Source of the DNA: Forficula auricularia | Lineage: Eukaryota; Arthropoda; Insecta; Dermaptera; Forficulidae | Length of the DNA stretch: 64,000 nt | NCBI GenBank assembly: GCA_024734495.1 | Contig: JALMQS010000424.1 | Location: 92,473-156,472, forward strand | Direction of reading: 5' to 3' | Shown: piece by piece, positions 19,804 through 30,754 of the stretch | Position numbering within the stretch: position 1 is the first letter of the stretch | Layout: each line of letters begins with the position of its first letter | The notes under the pieces: model-generated | Told to the model about the DNA's origin: nothing | Database searches by the model: none | The model's input: only the letters and a program-made list of their open reading frames with translations | Translations under genes and position numbers: made by a program

Positions 19804-21010
19804 TACTTACCATATATTACTATTGACTATTTTACATTTTTCATTGCCTTCCTCTTGCTTATATTTGATGAAGGGACTACCAGTTTTATCAGAGATACAA
19901 TTTTTCTGACAGCAGTGGAATTCAATTACAAACCCATTCTAATTCTCTAGATACTACGCTAGTAATTAAAAGCAGCAAAGATCATCACTGCAGAATCACA
20001 ATTGTAAATGAAGTTGTAGCTATAAGAACGGATTTCGTGATCTCATTGTAGCGAACCTTGCACAAGACTTAGTGCAAATAAATATTATTAATGGACTAAC
20101 TAATAAAATAAAAAAGTAAATTACTAAATAAGTCCTAAGCTGGGCTTCAATTTCAAAGCAGCTTGATTCAGATTTATAAGCTTATTGTTCTGATAAAATA
20201 GATAGCACTTAATTATTTTCAATTACAAGAAAGAAACTAAATTACTAAAGCAGTACACAGTGAAGTAAATCATGTTATAACACTTTAAGCAGCTTTCAAA
20301 CTTTGCATTCGAATCATGAATCATCATTATAATCATAAACTCTTCGACTTGAGTAATATACTATATATTGAATCTCCATTTCTCTAAAAGAAGTCTAGGA
20401 CTTTCCACCTATTTGACCATTAAATTTTTTTATAAAGTGAAATGACTGGCTTTATATTTTAAAATTCGGATTTTTTTAAATGAAAGTTTTTAATCAAAAC
20501 TAAAAACTTGGGATTTATTACAAGAACAAGTACTTTAAGAAATTGAGTTGTGGTCTAAGGTCACATTCAATGTAAGAGGGTGGTTTGATAAAAATATTAA
20601 GGTTGACAGAATCTTTTTCCTTCTCCTGAAATGAAATGATGAAAAATAAAATGAAAAATTCAGACCCTTTTTATTATTTTTGTTATGAACTCGTCAATGT
20701 TCTCCTTTTAAAATACAGAGAGAAATTATTAATAAATAAAAATATATGAAAGTGAAAATATATATTGGAAAATGTGTATATTTCATTAAATTAGAGTGGG
20801 TGAATGATTTTTTAAAAATTTCTAGAAATCAATAATTCCTGGAAGGTATCAACATATGTAAATTGAGCAAAAACAATCAGTGTGTAGAACATAAACAGAG
20901 TTATGTTCAGTTTTGACTGAATTAAATTTTCATTTTTCTTCTTCACTATGTTTGGATGAATTGAGGAAAACCCCAATTGAAAATTCTTTATAAGGCGAAA
21001 CATTGAATCT
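19804..21010. other. AT-rich, mostly unique-looking, no gene seen
   Basis: No splice-flanked exon, RNA gene or repeat boundary recognised in this 1.2-kb stretch. Confidence 0.35.
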
Positions 21011-21082
21011 TGGTACAATTTGAAAAAAAGCTGACGTGTTCTGATGTGGCCATCCACTTGACTTTACCATACAACCTGGCCC

Positions 21083-21592
21083 CAGGGACGTAACTAGGGG
21101 GGGGGGGCGGCAGCCCCGGGCGCCAAAATCAGAGGGGCGCCAAATTGAGATATTGATTTGACGACACAAACCTATGTAAATTAGATAATCATATTCAAAT
21201 TTAGCGCCTTTGTTATAAGTTCTGGGGATTCATCATATGTAACTAAATTTCGATTGGTACAACTGTTTATAACTGTTTACCAGCCATATGATGAATCTAT
21301 CCTAGTGTCATTAATTTGACGAAAAAGCAGAAGATGAATTAAACGAACTTTCAGAGGAAAATAAGTTTGACCGCCCCCCCCCCCCCCAAAGCATTGGAGA
21401 TCAACATTTTTTATATGTTTATTTATTTTATTTTTTATAACAATAAATTTTAAAATTGAAGAAAATAAAGATCTATGTAAGGGGGCGGAGCTCTGCCTTC
21501 CCCCCAAATCAGAGGTCTGGATCCGCGCCTGCCTAGGGGGGGCGCAAATTTATTTCTTGCCCCGGGTGAAATACGGCCTAGTTACGTCCCTG
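21083..21592. mobile_element. hAT-type MITE, 510 bp, perfect 8-bp TSD
   Basis: CCTGGCCC at 21,075-21,082 is repeated at 21,593-21,600. The terminal inverted repeats are CAGGGACGTAACTAGG and CCTAGTTACGTCCCTG, 16 of 16. It is inserted in the family seen at 1-170 and 58,445 (CATCCACTTGACTTTACCAT). G- and C-runs lie inside. No transposase. Confidence 0.92.
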
Positions 21593-21607
21593 CCTGGCCC
21601 CTCACTT

Positions 21608-22110
21608 ATCTATCTATATAATAAAAATGAATTTCTTTTTCTTTGTAAGCGCAGATCTCTCAAATGCTTGGGCCGATTTGGCTAATTTTTTTTTAAATGT
21701 TCGTAATAGTCCATTTCAGGTTAATACGTAAAAAAAAATCGGAAAAGTTGCCCGGAAAATTGGAAAATTCACGAAAAACTATAACAAAATCTGTATAGGC
21801 AACATAGCTTGCCAAACAATAAAAGTACTAAACTAGCAAACTAAACATTTGTTGGCGGCACTGTTTGTCATATTTTTGAATGTCATTCATTCTTAATAGC
21901 ATGGATAATGAGAGTTCTAACCACATTATCGTTGAAGAAGAATTTAATAATGCAACAAAGATTTAAAAAAACTATCTATTTTTTTTAAAGTACATTTAAA
22001 AACAAAAATTAAAAAAATAAACTGCAACGGATCGTTGCTAAACTTTTATCCAATGTACTATCTTATTCTAAAATAAAGTAAAGTTCTATGCAGTGGGGGG
22101 GGGGAGCGGC
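21608..22110 (+). mobile_element. Possible Helitron remnant
   Basis: It opens with TCTATATATAATAAAAATGA-like text (from about 21,610), resembling 5' ends of insect Helitrons. Near its far end is the palindrome GCAACGGATCGTTGC (about 22,025-22,039), which recurs at 57,839. End assignment is not firm. Confidence 0.35.
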
Positions 22111-22429
22111 GTCTCTCGCAAAAAAATAACATCATGCTATTTTTTTGCATGTTGTAAAATACACTTTGGGTGGTCTGGTTCGCGTCCCACCACTCAAATG
22201 GTCCTGGAGTGAATATATTATGTTTATAATTGACTATAAATTATAATTTTTATAATTTCATTGTGGGTCAAATATATTTTTAACACATATGTATTTTTTA
22301 CCGCACTCACACCATGCGCAGTACCTGGTCCACCTGCTTAGACCAGCCAGACTGGCCATTCCTTGTACAACTATCATAGACGGTACAATTACGCATTATT
22401 TCTAGTTGGGTCAAATCCGTACTCAAAAA

Positions 22430-22605
22430 TGTATCACCAGCTTTTGGACTATAAGAACTATTAACTTTTAGGTGGTTAACTTTTAACGGATAACTTTAAC
22501 TTGCGTTAGATTTGTAAAAGTCAACGCTTTAACGATTATCGAAGTTAACTTTTTGAGTATCCGATTAACGATTAACGAAGTTAATTAACTGTGCCCAGCT
22601 CTGGT
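22430..22605. repeat. hAT-like end with inverted subterminal repeats
   Basis: The sequence ends GTGCCCAGCTCTG, i.e. CAGAGCTGGGCAC on minus, a hAT-type end. It holds many alternating GTTAACTTT/CGATTAACGAAG repeats. Only one end is clear; a weaker GTGCCCAGATCTG is at about 22,777. Confidence 0.5.
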
Positions 22606-22977
22606 GATCTTATGTATTTTAAATATTTTCGTTGTAAATTCAAATTCATTTGAAATACACAATTTTCTCAAGGAGGTATTTGAAATACCAACTATACAAA
22701 AGTACTTTGACCTAGAGTATTTGAAATGCAAATATAGTGAATAAAAAGGTATTACACATATATATGTATTTTAAAGTGCCCAGATCTGCTAGGTAGTAGT
22801 AATATGTGAAAATGTCCTCCTAATATCGAATAATTACTTTCCCCTTTTCGATTAGTATATTAAGAGAAAATACATTTTGGCTTTGCTTCCAAACGATTAG
22901 AAATTCAATTAAAATTTATTTATTAAAATTAATTGAATCTTCTAATACGTAATCCAAAGGATGTAAAGCGACAAAAT

Positions 22978-22994
22978 CACTCTCTCTCTCTCTA
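22978..22994. repeat. CT microsatellite
   Basis: A short (CT)n tract. Confidence 0.9.
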
Positions 22995-23105
22995 TTTCTT
23001 TCTTATAACATTCAGGGGAATTTCTATTTAATGCAATATGAATAGAAATTTCTTAAAAATCTATTTTTATTTCGCTACATTTTGTGTACGAATACAAATT
23101 GAATG

Positions 23106-23108
<3 letters not shown>

Positions 23109-23147
<39 letters not shown>

Positions 23148-23152
23148 TATAC
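23109..23152. repeat. TA microsatellite
   Basis: About 20 TA units, nearly uninterrupted. Confidence 0.95.
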
Positions 23153-23845
23153 CTTCTAGTTCTTTTTATTCCAATGAATTTGTATTTATTTATTCCATTA
23201 GAAAAAAAATTGGAAAACCTCCGGATAGAATAAATAATATTACTTATTAAAAATATTTAAATGAAAGTGGGTTTCATTAAAAAACATTACTCAGACTAAG
23301 CAATGAAATTGTTCTTTTGTTTTGAGTTTTTTAATTTCTTTCATTATATGTATATATATCTATATCTATAGAGAAAGAGACCATAAAATTATAATTTTTT
23401 ATTATTTATTTATTTTTTGGCCAATATTACCCTTGCGAATGAATTTGCAAGTCTATGATTATCCATTAATATTTTACGATCCCGCTCTTTTTTGTGGGTT
23501 TATATCTCATATATTATTAATAAGAATATTATTTAAAAGAAATGTAACTCTCTTCAATTACACTTTTTTTTCATATTTGTTTTCCTTAAAAAAATTGAGA
23601 TTTTCGGGGATGCTAGGATGTTCTATTTACACACTAATCTGAGTCGGTACCCGAGAGAAAGAATAAAGAGTGGATTCTGGAGAGAATGTTAAAAATATTA
23701 TTATTTGGAAAAGTTCAATACACTCTCAGCATTCTATTTCTGATAGAAAATAGTATTTTTATACAATACAAGGTGCAGCAGAAATACACTTCAAACTTTG
23801 AACGACAACACATTGTGTATTCGCAACAAGACTTTTATTTATAAG
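23153..23845. other. AT-rich stretch, no gene seen
   Basis: It contains a 106-codon frame (23,322-23,642) of low-complexity hydrophobic composition, which I regard as chance in AT-rich DNA. Confidence 0.4.
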
Positions 23846-24095
23846 GGGCTGTATAAATTACGTCACACAGTAAAAGGGGATGGGGCGTCTCCGATTTGTA
23901 ACAAATTTTTTTAAATTTTCAAATATATTTTTTAGATTTCAGGTTATTGTTATTCGAACCTGAAAATGTTGGTAAAATAAAAAAATTCTACAATTATTAA
24001 ATTATAGGCTATAAAAGTCATAGTGTGACGTCACAAAACAGGGGGGGGGGCTCAATGAAAATGTGACAGTGACTCAGGGGAGTCTAAAAATTATG
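23846..24095. repeat. Dispersed repeat ending in TGACGTCAC motif
   Basis: It begins GGGGCTGTATAAATTACGTC and later has GTGTGACGTCACAAAACAG with a G-run. A related block is at 37,238-37,350 (GGGCCGTCAATAAATTATG ... TTGTGACGTCACAG). It resembles MITE-like repeats common in insects. No protein. Confidence 0.6.
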
Positions 24096-24270
24096 TTGTT
24101 TGATTTGTGCACACATGTGCCATGGTAGTGGATGCATACACTCATTAATCAAAACATAATAACAGTAATTGAATGTAATGGAGAGGCAGCCCAGAGGTAG
24201 TGAGGAAAGAAAAAATTAATAAATATAAAATAAGGTGTAATTTATTGGAATCCGTCCTCTCTTTCCTTTC

Positions 24271-24312
24271 AAACCGACGTTTCGGAGAATTTTCCCTCCT
24301 TCTTCAGGGTTT
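24271..24312 (-). ncRNA. Hammerhead ribozyme, left arm
   Basis: Minus strand: AAACC (24,308-24,312), CTGAAGA (24,301-24,307), extra A, stem II GGAG/CTCC, GAAA, minimal ACGT stem III, GTC, then GGTTT (24,271-24,275) pairing with AAACC. All core bases are intact. Confidence 0.85.
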
Positions 24313-24517
24313 CAAAGGGTCAATGAATGAAACAAATAAAATGTTTCCTTCTTCTCTCCACAGTAGTGTTCAAGAGCTTTCCTTCGAATTTTTAACAAGG
24401 CATAGAAAGGGAACAAAATTGTTTTTCTATGCCTTTGTTAAAAATGAAGAAAGTTTTTGAACACTACTGTGGAGAGAAGAAGGAAACATTTTATTTGTTT
24501 CATTCATTGACCCTTTG

Positions 24518-24559
24518 AAACCCTGAAGAAGGAGGAAAAATCCTCCGAAACGTCGGTTT
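24518..24559 (+). ncRNA. Hammerhead ribozyme, right arm
   Basis: AAACC (24,518-24,522) pairs with GGTTT (24,555-24,559). CTGAAGA is at 24,523-24,529, then an extra A, stem II GGAGG/CCTCC, GAAA at 24,547-24,550 and CGTC at 24,551-24,554. Cleavage is predicted after C24554. Confidence 0.87.
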
Positions 24560-24719
24560 GAAAGGAAAGGAGGGAAGGATTCCAATAAATTACACCTTAT
24601 TTTATATGTGTTAATTTTTTCTTTCCTCACTACCTCTGGGCTGCCTTCCATTACTTTCAATTAAAATTTCTACCAGTCCGTCTCTCTCAGAAAATTTCGT
24701 TGCAAAAAATAATAACAAT

Positions 24720-25705
24720 GTTTATTTTTTTTCACGCTTCGCTATTATTGCTGTTAAATGCGTATTGACTAGTAGTATGTCATATAAAATTCAAAATTAC
24801 AAATGGTTTTTTAACCCAAATCTGATTTTTTTTAAAAAAAGAGGGCCGTAAGATAATTGACTTGGGTTAAAGGAACCGCGACTTCAAAAAGTTTAAGAAG
24901 TACTGATCCGGGTGACACATAAGCTTAACACTTTGCTCTTCATTAATTTATATCTATTCAAAAAAACATTCGCTATTGTGATAGGTATATATCAATTTAA
25001 AATAAGACAGTTTTTGTGAAAAAACACTCGAAGTAAAGTCGATTTCATCCAAAAGCTAGGTTTGCTTTTTCAACAATGGCTTAACCGAGTTTCAGATTTT
25101 GTTGTGACTTAGCGTCGCTTGATTTCGGGCTCCTAATGTATTTCTATTTTTCAGGCCATCATTCATAGATTAACAAAGTGAAAGTAAATATTATAGTCCT
25201 GGACCTCAAAGTGTGAAGACCCTTAAAGAGTAACATAATACTTGCACTTAGTTATGCGCAATATATATTTTTATAGATAAAGATTAAATGCAATATATTA
25301 TCCTTTGAATAAGAATCCGAATAAGATATATTCTAGAGCATATGATCAAAAATACCGTATGAGAGTTAGAAATGGTTTTTCCTTTTTTAGATCTTTTTAA
25401 CTTTAGAACTTAAAATGAAGTTCAAGAAAAAAAAAATACACCACTAATCGTTTCTTGAATCGTTTGTAGCTAATAAAAGAAAATTCGGTTCCAAGTTTGG
25501 AATAATAAACTCTGTATTTTGGTAAGAATTCAACTTTCTAGAACAAACTGACTTAATCAAGCTTATACAATGATAAAAATTATCAGAGACCATACAGAAT
25601 TTTGAAAATATATATTTTCATCAAAATTCGTACTTCTATATTTAAGTAAAAAGTAATTGTATTTTTCTTTAATTTGTACTTAAATATTTAGGCCTTTCAT
25701 TTGAA
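24720..25705. other. AT-rich stretch, no gene confirmed
   Basis: A possible 3' splice acceptor (CTATTTTTCAG before 25,155) opens only eight codons before a stop. I do not call it an exon. No repeats or RNA genes recognised. Confidence 0.35.
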
Positions 25706-25716
25706 CATAATTTGAG

Positions 25717-26513
25717 TACCTGGAGGCACCGAGCGATGCTCCGGTAACTTCTTCCTTCAGTTAAAGCCTTTATTTTAATATTATTTTTAATTTAAAATTC
25801 TGATAAAAAAGGTCGATTTTTATTTGAGAGCCGTTTTCAAATTAAAAAAAATACAAATATATATAGTATTCGCCCACTGTACCCCCCCCCACCCCGCTTG
25901 ACCCCACCCCGAAACCTCGCCCTACCCCGGATCCCCCACCACTGCACCCCACCTCCTGCACCTGTTTGATTCAACCATATGATTCATTTTATTCATCCAA
26001 TTGTTAATAAATAAAACCTATCAAAATGTGTTGTTTTTCAGAAAATTGAGACCTGCTTATGCGAAATATATTTTTAAATAAATTCTTGATTATTTTTTAT
26101 TCTATTAAATAAATAAAGTTATTTATAAAAACAATTATAAAACGTTTATTAATATTTCTAACGTTTAGGCTGAACAAAATATTTTTGTTAAAAACCACAA
26201 TCACAATACTTCTTCAAGGCCCTTGATAACAATGTATTAAAAGGCAACCCATTGTCTGCCTGGGCACAAAAGGAAAAGGGAAACCTTTTGTAAATCCCTA
26301 AGAATGGGATTTGTCTACCTGAGAATAATTAATTTGATTATGAAAAAAACCTATCAAAAACAATTTTGTCGAAGATGAGACCGTGACAGATCGAATTGTC
26401 AACCCCAAAACCCCCTAACCCGTGAATTTCATCAAAATTGGTAGGGCTGTTTTCAAAATACGGAACCAAGATACAAATATATAAATATACAATTTTTGCT
26501 CGTTTAATAAGAG
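25717..26513 (-). mobile_element. Helitron-like element with C-rich interior
   Basis: The 3' hairpin (ACCGAGCGATGCTCCGGT on plus, about 25,730-25,747) lies at the left and the 5' start (CTCTTATTAAACGAGC on minus) at the right near 26,513. A strongly C-rich, imperfectly repeated tract of CCACCCC type occupies about 25,880-25,955. The body from about 25,960 to 26,513 matches the copy at 39,390-39,970. No protein. Confidence 0.5.
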
Positions 26514-26515
26514 TA

Positions 26516-27005
26516 GGTTGGAAATATACATGATTTTAAAATCAAATAAACATGACAAATGATATTAAAAAAAAGCTTTGTTTAGGAAATTTTTTGAAAT
26601 ACATGTTTTTAATTGTTTTTTTATTACTCTATCAAATGCCTTGGTAGGCTGTAGAAACGTATACAAACATCAACATGAGTATTTTTTTCATATTTGATTG
26701 GGATTACAAAAAATATCAAATATGAATAGGAATACACAATTGTGATTTTCTGTGTGAAATTTGACTTTGTTGGTTCAAAAACACCCTCATCTGATTTATT
26801 GGCATTGTTTAAGGGTATTCTAGACATATACAATAGTTGATTTTTAGAAGCAAAGTTTGTTTTAAACAGTTGAAAACAATACTAACAAGGGGGAGGAAAA
26901 GCTGAATCATTGCAAGATATAGGAAGCTGACTGTACTGCGACTGAAATTTTTAATGATGAAAACATTTTTGATTTGTATATTATTTAATTTAATTTTGTC
27001 ACTTT
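26516..27005. other. AT-rich stretch, no gene seen
   Basis: Short minus frames (26,624-26,833) show no family or splice context. Confidence 0.35.
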
Positions 27006-27009
27006 TTTT

Positions 27010-27300
27010 TAATTTACCATACAGGGTATGGTCACAATATTGTAATCCTGCATGAAAAAAAGTGTTTTTTTTCCTTCGTTTTTCGAAATATCTCGAAAAC
27101 GGCTGAAAATATTTTGATTAAAAAAATTGGGCGAAACCATGGCATTTCGGTCTACAAAAAAGCACAAATAAGTGAATATCAAAAAAATTATAATTTTCGT
27201 GATAATAACTGTTTTGTCAAAATGTCTGTGCGTTACCAAATTTTTGTGAACGAGCTAGCTCGAAACTAGTGTGAATATCAAAACAAAATGTTATATGTCT
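27010..27300 (-). repeat. Family E repeat
   Basis: Inverted relative to the copy at 58,800-59,140: shared text includes TTTCGAAATATCTC, AAAAAAATTGGGCGAAACCA and ACAAAAAAGC. Its end carries a short palindrome (TTTACCATACAGGGTATGGT region at 27,013-27,032). Other members are at 34,690-35,050, 58,040-58,440 and 62,940-63,080. Confidence 0.6.
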
Positions 27301-27359
27301 ATAACTAAACTTTAGTTTTTGGACTTATATACTTCTGGGAGTTCTGAATATGTATATGT

Positions 27360-27683
27360 TGCAGTAAAAACCAGTTTTTAGTATGAACGGGTTCTTACTA
27401 GTTAAAACACGTTTCACTGAATACCTTTGTGGCAACTAGAATTTACTGATATTTGTTGAATTTGGTTCAAAGGTCTAGAATCTTCATTTTTGACTTTCCG
27501 CCTCATTTTGGGTGTTTATTTTCAAAATTTTTAAACAAAAATTACATCCACTAACTTTGTTTCTAATTTTTGGAATTTTCGTTTAAAAATTTTTGAAAAT
27601 AAACACCCAAAATGAGGCGGAAGGTCAAAAATGAAGATTCTAGACCTTTGAACCAAATTCAACCAATATCAGTAAATTCTAGT
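27360..27683. repeat. Family A palindrome, truncated by the gap
   Basis: The left arm starts near TGTTGCAGTAAAAACC. The right arm mirrors it but stops at 27,683, where the N-run begins. About 95 bases of right arm are therefore missing compared with 15,175-15,592. Confidence 0.8.
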
Positions 27684-27783
27684 NNNNNNNNNNNNNNNNN
27701 NNNNNNNNNNNNNNNNNNNNNNNNNNNNNNNNNNNNNNNNNNNNNNNNNNNNNNNNNNNNNNNNNNNNNNNNNNNNNNNNNNN
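27684..27783. other. Assembly gap (100 N)
   Basis: Exactly 100 N bases. It lies where the right arm of a foldback repeat should finish, so the true length is unknown. Confidence 1.
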
Positions 27784-28081
27784 TCTCATTGTCTAAGAAA
27801 TTTTGTTACTTGAATGTTTACTTGGACTACTTTTTGTTAAAAGTCTTAGATTTATAGATATCCAGCATTTTCCATGACAGGAAATTATCCAATGTTTCAA
27901 AAAATTTCAGTTTTTCCTTCGTAAAATGAAAACCACTCATCCTAAAAACTTGATTTCTTTCTCATTTTTTAGGAAATTTTATTTACTTGAACGGATACTT
28001 GGACCACTTTTTTTTAACTCTTAGATTTATAGATATTCTACATTTTCCGGACAGGATATGATCCGAATCCTGAAAAGCGTT
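27784..28081. repeat. Two diverged tandem units, about 173 bp
   Basis: TTACTTGAATGTTTACTTGG and TTACTTGAACGGATACTTGG begin corresponding stretches about 173 bp apart; both continue with CTTAGATTTATAGATAT. The same family is inverted upon itself at 37,375-37,640. Confidence 0.65.
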
Positions 28082-28082
28082 T

Positions 28083-28571
28083 TTCATCAGTTTTTTTTTA
28101 AAAAATAAATATTTGAATTTAGAAGGGATTATACTTATTTCAAGTAGAGTATTTTATAAAGATATAGGAAATTATAATTTCGTCAAAGAAACTCGAAAAA
28201 TGTTTCTTTTTGTACTCTTGAATTTCAGGTGAAAGTTGATAAATTTCCCCTCTTTTCATCAGTTTTTTAAAAAATAAATATTTGAATTTAGAAGGGATTA
28301 TACTTATTTCAAGTAGAGTATTTTATTAAGATATAGGAAATTATAATTTCGTCAAAGAAACTCGGAAAAACTTTCTTTTTATGCCCTTGAATTTTAGGTG
28401 AAAGTTTATAAGAGTCCCCCCTTATCATCAGTTTTCCAATTTTTTTAGAAAATAATTATTTGAATTTAGAAGGGATTATACTTATTTCAAGTAGAGTATT
28501 TTATAAAGATATAGGAAATTATAATTTCGTCAAAGAAACTCGAAAAAGTTTCTTTTTGTACCCTTGAATTC
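28083..28571. repeat. Three-unit tandem repeat, about 170 bp period
   Basis: GAATTTAGAAGGGATTATAC starts at 28,115, 28,284 and 28,462, giving periods of 169 and 178 bp. The units are nearly identical through AATTTCGTCAAAGAAACTC. The third unit is cut and joined directly to the 3' half of a hammerhead motif at about 28,571. The period is in the range of insect satellite monomers, but only three units are present. Confidence 0.85.
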
Positions 28572-28680
28572 GGAGACTCCGAAACGTCGGTTTTGAATAA
28601 AAAGATAGATATAATTTTCTCACTTTTTTGAACCTTAGACTGCCTCATTAAATTTCATTCAATTCACCTACCAGTCGCCT
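28571..28680 (+). mobile_element. 3' half of an ACGT-type ribozyme element
   Basis: It begins inside stem II (CGGAGACTCC), continues with GAAACGTCGGTTTTGAATAA and the family text AAAAGATAGA, and ends CCAGTCGCCTCCAAAAAC. The CTGAAGA half is missing and replaced by the tandem repeat. It is a truncated copy of the 4,656-4,949 type. Confidence 0.7.
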
Positions 28681-28689
28681 CCAAAAACT

Positions 28690-29020
28690 TCAATCTTATT
28701 TATAAATAATTTATTTTCAGTGTGTCTCTTGAATTCCGATAATCACAATAACTCAAAAAACAGAAAGTCGTAGAAAGTTCGTGCTTGTATTGTACCTATG
28801 TTTGTATTTTCAATACAGAGAACTGATTAGATTTTGAGCTCTCTAATTTTCTTTTCTAAAAATGCAGAAAACATTTTTTCATTGATTTTATTGATACGAG
28901 TATTTCAAGGCAATTTGGGTAGTAGAACGTACCGAGTCTTCAGAAAGTTTTCACTTTTCCTCCATTTTTCTAATACATTTAATATACTGATTAGCCTTAG
29001 GAGTTTTTTATCGGGTTATA
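28690..29020. other. AT-rich stretch, no gene seen
   Basis: A 76-codon frame here (28,834-29,064) has no recognisable domain and runs into the next repeat. Confidence 0.35.
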
Positions 29021-29024
29021 TTGG

Positions 29025-29240
29025 TGTAAAAATAAAAATTAACAAAATTAAAAAATTCTTTTAATTATATTTTTGGAGTTTTATTTTAAATACTCTATAC
29101 ATATTTTGGGTTTTTAGCCCATCATCAGGAGTGAAATATATAAAGAGTATTTAAAATAAAACTCTTCTAATTTTTATTTTTACTTATGAAACACCTGTGT
29201 TTAATTTGTTTAACTATAAACCAACACCACTTTTGCTAAA
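29025..29240. mobile_element. TATATA-type ribozyme element
   Basis: Inverted arms (GAGTTTTATTTTAAATACTC against GAGTATTTAAAATAAAACTC) surround a single minus-strand hammerhead. The tail contains GAAACACC and ACCAACACCAC, the family tail in complement. No clear TSD. Confidence 0.7.
29092..29132 (-). ncRNA. Hammerhead ribozyme with altered G12
   Basis: Minus strand: ACTC (29,129-29,132), CTGATGA (29,122-29,128), extra T, GGG...CCC stem II, then AAAA where GAAA is expected, TATGTATA-type stem III, and GAGT (29,092-29,095) pairing with ACTC. The G12 to A change should abolish cleavage. Confidence 0.65.
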
Positions 29241-29244
29241 TGTT

Positions 29245-30135
29245 ATAATTATTAGGTTGATTTTTATGTGAACTCCTATCATATTATTTATTAAAATGGA
29301 ATTTCTCAAGCTGAGACAATTTTCCTCTCAGTATGGAGAAAGATCAAAGCGTAAGATTTTTCTTACAATCTTTGAACACCCTAGTTAGTCTTCTGGGCAT
29401 TTTGATTGGGAGCAAAGGGATCGGTCTGAGATGTTCTGCGTGCCCTATTGTGCCCCTAAGGGGTCGATCTTAAAGATCAGCAATAAAGGGCTGGTGTTAT
29501 GATCGAAATAATAGGGTTCGCAATAAATACATTTAAAAAAAATAAAATATACATATACCACTAATGATCTTGGTAGTTAATGAGCCCTAAAACTCCCAAT
29601 TTGTATAATAATTGTGTTGTGAAAAATTGTTTAAGAATCTCTTGTTTATTTAAATTAAATTAAAACCACTTAACTTAAAAGCCAGAGAATACTCCGAATT
29701 TTATTCTTTATAAAAACTTTAAATCTCGTGTAACCGAACAATGTCATGATAATAAATTTTTAAGCCCGAAAAACTTCGTCGCGTTGTAGGTAGCTATAAA
29801 TGCGGTCGCAAAAGATCATACAAATACACTTTCTAATGTTGCATTCACATACGACCTTTTGACAGCACTTGGCTGATATCTACGCATTGGATTTTATAAT
29901 TTATTCTATTACTTTTCATTATGTAAAGTAATAATGCGTATTATAATTTAGAAATCACAGTATCAGATATTGAATTTTATTCCATGTTTAGACATTTTTG
30001 CCAGCAACAAGTATACTCGGGATTTTAATAATAAACATTTTTAATACTCTCAAAGTTGCCCTTTAAGTACCTACATAATTTTTCAAATGGTTATTTTCAG
30101 TAACCTCCATTCATAGTAAATATTAAATTTCATTA
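29245..30135. other. AT-rich stretch, no gene confirmed
   Basis: A less AT-rich block at about 29,390-29,520 (GTGCCCCTAAGGGGTCGATC) may be a repeat fragment, but I cannot place it. No exon or RNA gene recognised. Confidence 0.35.
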
Positions 30136-30139
30136 ATAA

Positions 30140-30752
30140 AAAAAGTCTCGTAATCCCAAGATAAATTCGAATTATCGAGACTTCGAATTATCAAGAAGTT
30201 TGAATTATCAAGAGGAAAGAAAAAATATTCAAATTATTCAGGGGCCAGTTGTATGTCGGTTTGTAAAGTCTTTGTTAAAGTTGACAAAGGGTGAAATCCT
30301 TAGAATTCACCTTGTGCCCGGCGGGATGGCCAATCAGATGAAAATGCAAGTCATCTGATTGGCCATCCTGCCGGGAACAACGTGAATTCTAAGGTTTCAC
30401 CCTTTGTCAACTTTAACAAAGACTTTACAAACCGACATACAACTGGTCCTAAGAGTTTTTATTATATTTTTGAAAATAAAATCAAGTAAAAAAGTGAAAA
30501 TAACAAAAAAATTGCATATGTAATACATAACATACCTAATTAAAAAAATTAAGAATGGTTTTTGCTGTGAAAAATTCGAATTATAAAGAGGGGAAGTGGC
30601 CTAGTTCGAATTATAAAACGCCCCCCCCCCTTCTTGTTACGAAAAGGATCTGGAGTTATCGAGTGTATCAAAATACTCAGCATTTTTTTAATTTACCGAA
30701 GATAACAGCTGAAGGATTATCAAAAAATTCGAATTATCGAGAACCGTCTGTA
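30140..30752. mobile_element. Pogo-like non-autonomous element
   Basis: Repeated subterminal ATTCGAATTATCGAGA-type motifs occur at both ends (30,165-30,215 and 30,590-30,745), and the right end reads CGAGAACCGTCTGTA. This resembles pogo/Tigger-type ends (known family pattern). A separate perfect foldback MITE is inserted at 30,241-30,450. No transposase recognised. Confidence 0.5.
30241..30450. mobile_element. Near-perfect foldback MITE, 210 bp
   Basis: GGGGCCAGTTGTATGTCGG at the left matches CCGACATACAACTGGTCC at the right, and the arms pair almost throughout to a 9-base loop near 30,348 (CATCTGATTGGCCATCC inside). The GGGCCAGTTG start is compatible with PIF/Harbinger-type MITEs, but the TSD is unclear. 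The arms differ by only a few bases, so it is recent or under gene conversion. Confidence 0.85.
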
Positions 30753-30754
30753 TA

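Larger units (their letters stand above)
24165..24708. mobile_element. Large palindromic hammerhead element
   Basis: Arms of about 235 bp meet near 24,418 (TTTTTAACAAGGCATAGAAA against its complement), leaving almost no loop. Each arm carries a hammerhead on opposite strands. The outer text is AGGCAGCCCAGAGGTAGTG and its complement. The right side continues in an unpaired tail with CAGTCCGTCTCTCTCAG and TTTCGTTGC. ATAATAACA flanks both sides (24,156-24,164 and 24,709-24,717), a 9-bp TSD that is weaker evidence because it is AT-rich. A close relative lies at 54,318-54,778. No coding capacity. Confidence 0.82.

Noticed and set aside
23322..23642. 106-aa hydrophobic ORF
   Set aside because: Low-complexity Phe/Ile/Tyr composition typical of AT-rich DNA; no domain, no splice or promoter context.
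25140..25250. Possible exon after CTATTTTTCAG
   Set aside because: Stops in all frames within a few codons and no donor; at best untranslated.
28083..28571. CRISPR-like regularly spaced repeats
   Set aside because: Whole 170-bp units repeat head-to-tail without distinct spacers, and the sequence is eukaryotic.
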